Assembly (NCBI GenBank): GCA_036821645.1
Contig: DAISJD010000112.1
Coordinates: forward strand, 1-10,206
Origin: DAISJD01 sp036821645
GTDB lineage: Bacteria; Pseudomonadota; Alphaproteobacteria; ATCC43930; CGMCC-115725
Length of the DNA stretch: 10,206 nt
Reading direction: 5' to 3'
A program made the translations under genes and the position numbers. Below, one piece after another: positions 6,420 through 10,206 of the stretch (position 1 is its first letter; every line of letters starts with the position of its first letter). The notes beneath the pieces were generated by a model, which did not search any database, was not told the origin of the DNA, and worked only from the letters and a program-made list of their open reading frames with translations.

Positions 6420-7880
6420 ATGCTTCTGCTCAGCCAAGCCCTCGCAGCAGCCTCGCCCCGCTTGTCGCCGCCGCCGACCCCGATCAATAGCGTGCTGATC
6501 CATGGCGGGGTCATCGTCCTGTGGTTTCTGCTGTTTTCCGCCACCTTCTATCTAAGCGGCGTTCTCGCTTGGGCGGTCGGCATCACCTATATCAGTTACG
6601 ACACACTGCTGCTGCTGTTCGTCTTCCGCCAGACCCTGCCACTTGCCCGCGTCACGCCTAAAGCCGCCACACCGACACCCGATACCCCCCGTCAAAGCTT
6701 GGCCGTGCTGATCGCGGCCTATAACGAGGCGGCGGTGCTGGCCAAGACGATCCAGTCACTGGATTCCCAGACCGATCGACCCGATCAAATCATCGTCGCG
6801 GACGACGGCTCGACCGACGATACGCCGGGCGTCATGGCGCGGGTTTTCGGTCTGACGCCCCCCCCTCTCTGCAGTTTTAGCGGCCCAAGCCCGACCCATC
6901 CCACCGTCTTTTGGTTGCGCCTGCCCCATGGCGGCAAGGCGCGCGCGCTCAATGCCGCCATTACCCAAATCGACACGGATCTGGTCTTGACCGTCGATGG
7001 CGATACTTTGCTGGCCCCAGGGGCTGTGGCCGCCATGCGCACGACGTTCATGGCCGAACCCAATCTCGTTGCGGCCACGGGGGTTTTGACCCCCGTCTGC
7101 GCCCAGACGGCGCGAGGACGCCTGCTTGAATGGTTTCAAACTTTTGAATATATTCGTAATTTTATCTCACGCTATGCTTGGATGCAGTTGAATGCCTTGC
7201 TGTTGATTTCCGGTGCGTTCGGCGGATTCAGACGAACCGCCATCGTTGCGGTCGGCGGGTTCGACCCGGAATGCCTCGTCGAAGATTACGAACTCATCCA
7301 TCGTCTGCGCCGCTATGCCGTCACCCACAATCTTGCTTGGTCAACAGGGGTTCTAGGCAGTGCCACGGCGCGCACCGAAGCGCCCAGCACGGTCCGTGCC
7401 TTTCTGCGTCAGCGCCGTCGCTGGTTTGCCGGTTTTCTGCAAACACAATATTGGTACCGCGATATGGTCGGCAATCGCCAATATGGCTGGCTCGGGACCG
7501 CCATGTTGCCGGTAAAGGCATTCGACACGCTACAACCCCTTTATGGGCTTACGGCTATTTTCTTGCTGTTCGGCTATCTTTTTACCGGGCATCTCCATAT
7601 TTTAGCGTTGGCCGGTTTCGTCATTATCGGCAAAATCGTCATCGATCTCGCCTTTCATCTTTGGTCGATCCATCTCTATCATCGCTGGATCGGCAGTACC
7701 GGTCGGTTGCCCCTGGTTTCGGCCCTCGTCGCGTCCCTCTTAGAGCCGTTCAGCTTTCAGGTCTTGCGCCATACCGGGGCCGCACTGGGTTGGTTTGTCT
7801 TCCTGTCCGGCCGCCAGCGATGGGGAAAACAACAGCGCACGGCCTTTGCCGCCGCCGGTCAGACGAACGGGTCGCCCTGA
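6420..7880 (+). CDS. Membrane family 2 glycosyltransferase, processive polysaccharide-synthase type
   Basis: This 486-residue inner-membrane enzyme is predicted to transfer sugar from a nucleotide sugar to a growing glycan. Hydrophobic segments lie near 25-45 and 47-69, then the cytoplasmic GT-A domain, then several more segments between about 370 and 463. Family 2 motifs are complete: VLIAAYNE (96-103), VADDGSTDD (126-134), the metal-binding DGD (193-195), the catalytic-base region VEDYEL (287-292) and QRRRW (331-335), the signature shared by cellulose, hyaluronan and poly-N-acetylglucosamine synthases. No PilZ domain is seen, and no partner genes (deacetylase, exporter, glycosidase) are adjacent, so the sugar cannot be named. 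The ATG at 6420 starts about 20 residues before the first membrane segment, with AGGGGA (6403-6408) 11 bases upstream, a rather long gap; a GTG at 6300 and TTG at 6228 are also in frame but add an uncharacteristic basic stretch. A tandem repeat sits immediately upstream. Confidence 0.9.
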   Translation: MLLLSQALAAASPRLSPPPTPINSVLIHGGVIVLWFLLFSATFYLSGVLAWAVGITYISYDTLLLLFVFRQTLPLARVTPKAATPTPDTPRQSLAVLIAAYNEAAVLAKTIQSLDSQTDRPDQIIVADDGSTDDTPGVMARVFGLTPPPLCSFSGPSPTHPTVFWLRLPHGGKARALNAAITQIDTDLVLTVDGDTLLAPGAVAAMRTTFMAEPNLVAATGVLTPVCAQTARGRLLEWFQTFEYIRNFISRYAWMQLNALLLISGAFGGFRRTAIVAVGGFDPECLVEDYELIHRLRRYAVTHNLAWSTGVLGSATARTEAPSTVRAFLRQRRRWFAGFLQTQYWYRDMVGNRQYGWLGTAMLPVKAFDTLQPLYGLTAIFLLFGYLFTGHLHILALAGFVIIGKIVIDLAFHLWSIHLYHRWIGSTGRLPLVSALVASLLEPFSFQVLRHTGAALGWFVFLSGRQRWGKQQRTAFAAAGQTNGSP

Positions 7881-7892
7881 CACCCCGTCCCT

Positions 7893-7922
7893 TTCATGAC
7901 ACTCCCATTCATGACGCTGCCC
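7893..7922. repeat. Imperfect tandem 15-bp repeat after glycosyltransferase
   Basis: TTCATGACACTCCCA (7893-7907) is followed directly by TTCATGACGCTGCCC (7908-7922), 12 of 15 positions identical. It starts 12 bases after the glycosyltransferase stop. No function is evident. Confidence 0.7.
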
Positions 7923-7998
7923 AACATGAGCCTCGTGTCGTGGACGGCATGGGCATTTTAGACCAACAGGAATCAACAACCCTGTTTTGTAATAACTT

Positions 7999-8016
7999 TT
8001 TTAATTGCAATTAAAA
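7999..8016. repeat. 18-bp perfect AT-rich palindrome upstream of chemoreceptor
   Basis: TTTTAATTG is followed directly by its exact complement CAATTAAAA. It opens an extremely AT-rich block (about 7990-8070) that stands out from the GC-rich surroundings. It could be a weak terminator for the glycosyltransferase, a nucleoid-protein site or an operator. Confidence 0.85.
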
Positions 8017-8037
8017 GAAAATAAACCCAGGGTTAAA

Positions 8038-8068
8038 AAAACAATAAAATTTTAAATTTTATTTTTTT
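8038..8068. terminator. AT-rich inverted repeat with flanking A and T runs
   Basis: AATAAAATTT (8043-8052) and AAATTTTATT (8054-8063) are exact complements around a single central T. With one C/T mismatch (8042/8064) the pairing extends through AAAA (8038-8041) and TTTT (8065-8068). The shape resembles a bidirectional intrinsic terminator with A- and T-runs, placed after the glycosyltransferase and before the chemoreceptor, but the stem has no GC pairs and would be weak. It may equally act as an UP-like element or curved DNA for the downstream promoter. Confidence 0.4.
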
Positions 8069-8070
8069 AT

Positions 8071-8098
8071 TTGCCCTCCCTGCGTAACGATTCATAAA
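8071..8098 (+). promoter_or_regulatory. Candidate sigma-70-type promoter for chemoreceptor gene
   Basis: TTGCCC (8071-8076) and CATAAA (8093-8098) are separated by 16 bases, each matching four of six consensus positions, directly downstream of the AT-rich block, which could act as an UP element. A GCCGCTAC (about 8118-8125) resembles a flagellar sigma-28 -10 box, but the TAAA upstream is four bases too far for the usual spacing. Both are weak pattern matches. Confidence 0.25.
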
Positions 8099-8103
8099 CG
8101 CAC
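8081..8103. promoter_or_regulatory. Dyad TGCGT-N12-ACGCA upstream of chemoreceptor
   Basis: TGCGTAA (8081-8087) and AAACGCAC (8096-8103) repeat the two halves of the dyad found at 6244-6256 before the glycosyltransferase, here with a 12-base gap between TGCGT and ACGCA. It overlaps the candidate -10 region, a position suited to repression. No regulator is identified. Confidence 0.25.
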
Positions 8104-8170
8104 CTGACCCATAGTTTGCCGCTACGGGTGATGAGACAATTGCTTTCGCTAAAATAAATTGGTGAAATAG

Positions 8171-9862
8171 ATGAAATATATCAATAATTTAAAACTTCGC
8201 GCCAAGCTTGGCATTCTAACCGGCATTACCGTTGTCGCCTTGATTGTGCTGGGCTACACGACGACGCAACTGATGCGCGCCGAGCTATTGCAGGAACGGG
8301 TCACTGAATTAAAAAACATTGTCGCCCTGGCGAAAACGACCCAGGCAACCCTTAAAAAAGATATCGATGCGGGAAAAATCACCAAGGAACAGGCGATCCG
8401 CCAATGGGGCGACCGCATGATGGATATGCGGTACGATAACAATAACGGGTACATCATCGGCTATACATTGGATGGGGTCGCCGTCGCCGCCGCTGACCGC
8501 AATCAGGTCGGCACCAACAGAATGGAAATCGCAACCGGCGGACTCTATATCGTGCGTATGTTGGTCGATGCTGTACGCAACGATAAGGGCGAGGGGCTCG
8601 TCACCTATAACTTTAGACGCCCCGGCCAAGAGGCCCTCATTCCAAAAATAACCTATGTTTCCGCCTTGCCCGAGTGGAACATGGTTGTCGGTGCCGGGAT
8701 CTATCTCGACGATTTCGATGTCACCATGGCACCAATCAATCAGGGCATCATCGTCCTTGTCATTCTCCTATCCTGCGCCGCGGCCGCGTTTGCCTGGCTC
8801 TTCGTCCAATCTTTCGGACGCCCGATCATCAATCTCGAAGCCGTGATGAGCCGTCTTGCCGAAGGCGACCTCATGGTCACGGTCGCCAACAAAGACCGCC
8901 GGGACGAAATCGGGGCCATGGCACGCGCGGTCGAACGGTTCCGCGCCAATGCCGTGGAAAATCAGAATCTGCGCGCCGAGCAGGAACAGGCCAAAATCGA
9001 TGCCGATCACGCCCGCAGACAAACCCTGATCCGACTTGCCGACGATCTCGAACGGGATATTCAGACCATCGTGGTCGGCGTCGCAGATGGGGCGGAAACC
9101 GTTGAAAGCGTCGCCAGTACCATGAGCCGGACCACGGCATCGACCATCGAACGCGCCGAGCAAGTCAGCAACACAACGCAGCGTGCGGTGGAAAACGTTC
9201 AAACGGTCGCGTCGGCGGCCGAACAAATGTCCACCTCGATTCAGGAAATCGCCCAACAGGCCGCCATCGCCCAACAAACCGCCAGTCGGGCACTCGCTGC
9301 CGCCGACGGGTCCGACGCGATGGTCAAGGATCTCGATCGGGCCGCAACCGAGATTGGCCAAGTCGTTGGCTTGATCAACGATATCGCCTCTCAAACCAAC
9401 CTCTTGGCCCTCAATGCCACGATCGAAGCGGCCCGCGCCGGCGAAGCGGGCAAGGGCTTTGCCGTCGTCGCGTCCGAGGTCAAGCAATTGGCCGGTCAAA
9501 CCGCCCGCGCCACCTCGCGCATCAGCGAACAAGTCACCGCCATGCAGCAGGCCGTGACCGGCACCGTAAGCTCAATCGGTCAAATCCGCTCGGTCGTGGC
9601 GGAAGTAACCCACGCGGCCCAATCGATCGCCGCCGCCGTTGAAGAGCAGAATGCCGCAACCGGCGAGATCGTCCGCAATATTCGCGCCGCAGCACAGGGC
9701 ACCGATCTCGTGACCAGCAGCATCGGCGAGGTGCGCGATCAGGTGCGCGAAGCCGGTACCGCCGCAGAACGCGCCCTTGACGTCGCCCATGATCTGACCA
9801 ACCGGGCACAATCCCTGTCGGTCGGCGTTGCAGGCTTCCTCAAAAACCTGCGCGCCGGTTGA
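8171..9862 (+). CDS. Methyl-accepting chemotaxis protein with Cache sensor and HAMP
   Basis: This 563-residue transmembrane chemoreceptor signals through CheA/CheW to the flagellar motor or another output. Order: membrane helix about 12-31; periplasmic single-Cache-type sensor about 35-188, with GYIIGYTLDG at 93-102 and PEWNMVVGAGIYLDD near its end; second membrane helix about 191-212; HAMP about 213-265; and a cytoplasmic coiled-coil signalling domain whose hairpin tip is IGQVVGLINDIASQTNLLAL then NATIEAARAGEAGKGFAVVA (395-434), the CheA/CheW-binding signature. The C-terminus ends KNLRAG, with no CheR/CheB-binding pentapeptide. The ATG at 8171 has GGTGA five bases upstream (8161-8165). It stands alone, with no chemotaxis genes beside it, preceded by an AT-rich promoter-like island and followed by a convergent gene. 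The ligand cannot be told; Cache sensors of this type often bind small organic acids, which is family knowledge only. Confidence 0.96.
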   Translation: MKYINNLKLRAKLGILTGITVVALIVLGYTTTQLMRAELLQERVTELKNIVALAKTTQATLKKDIDAGKITKEQAIRQWGDRMMDMRYDNNNGYIIGYTLDGVAVAAADRNQVGTNRMEIATGGLYIVRMLVDAVRNDKGEGLVTYNFRRPGQEALIPKITYVSALPEWNMVVGAGIYLDDFDVTMAPINQGIIVLVILLSCAAAAFAWLFVQSFGRPIINLEAVMSRLAEGDLMVTVANKDRRDEIGAMARAVERFRANAVENQNLRAEQEQAKIDADHARRQTLIRLADDLERDIQTIVVGVADGAETVESVASTMSRTTASTIERAEQVSNTTQRAVENVQTVASAAEQMSTSIQEIAQQAAIAQQTASRALAAADGSDAMVKDLDRAATEIGQVVGLINDIASQTNLLALNATIEAARAGEAGKGFAVVASEVKQLAGQTARATSRISEQVTAMQQAVTGTVSSIGQIRSVVAEVTHAAQSIAAAVEEQNAATGEIVRNIRAAAQGTDLVTSSIGEVRDQVREAGTAAERALDVAHDLTNRAQSLSVGVAGFLKNLRAG

Positions 9863-9871
9863 TCCCGGCGC
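9852..9871. terminator. Terminator-like hairpin at the chemoreceptor stop codon
   Basis: GCGCCGG (9852-9858) pairs perfectly with CCGGCGC (9865-9871) around a six-base loop that contains the TGA stop of the chemoreceptor gene. The convergent hutF-like gene ends at 9881, so one hairpin could serve both 3' ends. There is no T-run on either side. Confidence 0.45.
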
Positions 9872-9880
9872 CATCACGTC

Positions 9881-10206
9881 CTAGCGATTCAAAAGCTGAT
9901 TTAAGGCGGTGCGGTAGGCTGCGGCAATACCGGATTGCGCGGCATGATGAAAATCACGCACGCACCAGCGTCCGCCGATCATGACATGGCGGATCAAGGG
10001 CTGATTGCCGGAAAAGACCACCGCATCGAGCCATTGATCCCCCGCGCGTCCCCACAGCAACGGATGGTTTTCGTCCAGGCTCAAGAGATCGGCGCGATAG
10101 CCAGGGGCCAACGCCCCGATCCGGCGGCCCGAAGCGGCAGCCCCCCCCTGCAGGGCCGCCGGATCGGGGCGTTGGCCCCTGGCTATCGCGCCGATCTCTT
10201 GAGCCT
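9881..10206 (-). CDS. hutF: Formimidoylglutamate deiminase, C-terminal part (runs off window)
   Basis: HutF is a cytoplasmic amidohydrolase that deaminates N-formimidoyl-L-glutamate to N-formyl-L-glutamate in the five-step histidine degradation route. Only the C-terminal end is present. Reading inward, ALQGGAAASGRRIGALAPGYRADLLSLDENHP is the conserved amidohydrolase C-terminal segment (GGA, then PGxRADLxxLD), followed by DAVVFSGN, VMIGGRWCVRDFHH and a terminal helix ending LNQLLNR, all as in HutF. The frame is open to the window end with no start codon, but bases 10153-10206 are an exact reverse copy of 10077-10130, and the residues they encode do not resemble the family, so trustworthy coding probably ends near 10152. 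A run of eight C at 10141-10148 encodes the Gly pair and keeps frame. Other cytosine/guanine-deaminase-like amidohydrolases are possible alternatives, but the C-terminal pattern favours HutF. It converges on the chemoreceptor gene. Confidence 0.75.
   Translation of the reverse strand, partial: AQEIGAIARGQRPDPAALQGGAAASGRRIGALAPGYRADLLSLDENHPLLWGRAGDQWLDAVVFSGNQPLIRHVMIGGRWCVRDFHHAAQSGIAAAYRTALNQLLNR
10077..10206. repeat. 54-bp perfect inverted repeat with 22-base spacer at window end
   Basis: Bases 10077-10130 are the exact reverse complement of 10153-10206, all 54 positions matching, separated by 10131-10152. The left arm encodes normal HutF sequence on the minus strand; the right arm encodes nothing family-like and stops exactly at the last base of the window. 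This is the pattern expected of a fold-back chimera or assembly error at a contig end. A genuine inverted duplication cannot be excluded from the sequence alone. Confidence 0.97.

Noticed and set aside
7178..8014. 278-codon plus-strand open frame inside and beyond the glycosyltransferase
   Set aside because: Out-of-frame overlap with a motif-complete gene; Arg/Ser/Pro-rich and no start signal.
8095..8125. Flagellar sigma-28 promoter before the chemoreceptor
   Set aside because: A GCCGCTAC box and an upstream TAAA exist, but the spacing is 19 rather than about 15 bases and the box match is incomplete.
8768..9532. 254-codon minus-strand open frame opposite the chemoreceptor
   Set aside because: Antisense to the conserved signalling domain; Gly/Asp-rich shadow translation.

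Overview
The window reads as chromosomal DNA from a GC-rich Gram-negative bacterium, most likely an alphaproteobacterium. This is inferred from the GC-rich codon use, the tightly packed argD-argF-hslO order, two Sec/lipobox lipoproteins, a di-haem cytochrome b561 and an orphan Cache/HAMP chemoreceptor. I cannot name the genus. It contains eight complete protein genes and two partial ones, one at each edge. I see no tRNA, rRNA, CRISPR array, insertion sequence or phage gene.

Layout. At 3-581 (+) is the 3' part of folE (GTP cyclohydrolase I), followed by a strong hairpin. Five minus-strand genes follow, read from high to low coordinates: argD (acetylornithine aminotransferase), argF (ornithine carbamoyltransferase), hslO (redox chaperone Hsp33) and two small lipoprotein genes of unknown function. 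argD/argF overlap by one base, argF/hslO probably by eight, and the two lipoprotein genes by four, so most of this block looks like one translationally coupled transcription unit. It may start in the gene-free 4954-5374 stretch. Upstream on the same strand is a cytochrome b561 gene (5375-5977).

The 5978-6419 region separates cytochrome b561 from a divergent, membrane-bound, processive-type family 2 glycosyltransferase (6420-7880, +). It holds a possible 49-codon small ORF, several dyads and a tandem 17-bp repeat just before the glycosyltransferase start. A very AT-rich island with two long palindromes (7999-8068) then precedes a methyl-accepting chemotaxis protein (8171-9862, +). The last gene, convergent with it, is the 3' end of a hutF-like formimidoylglutamate deiminase (minus strand).

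The final 130 bases form a perfect 54-bp inverted repeat with a 22-base spacer inside hutF. It is most easily explained as a fold-back artefact at a contig end, so sequence after about 10152 should not be trusted as genomic.

Most of the window is ordinary housekeeping content. I did not find a convincing new multi-gene system. The items most worth a second look are the coupled lipoprotein pair, the regulatory-looking DNA in front of the glycosyltransferase and chemoreceptor genes, and the terminal inverted repeat.
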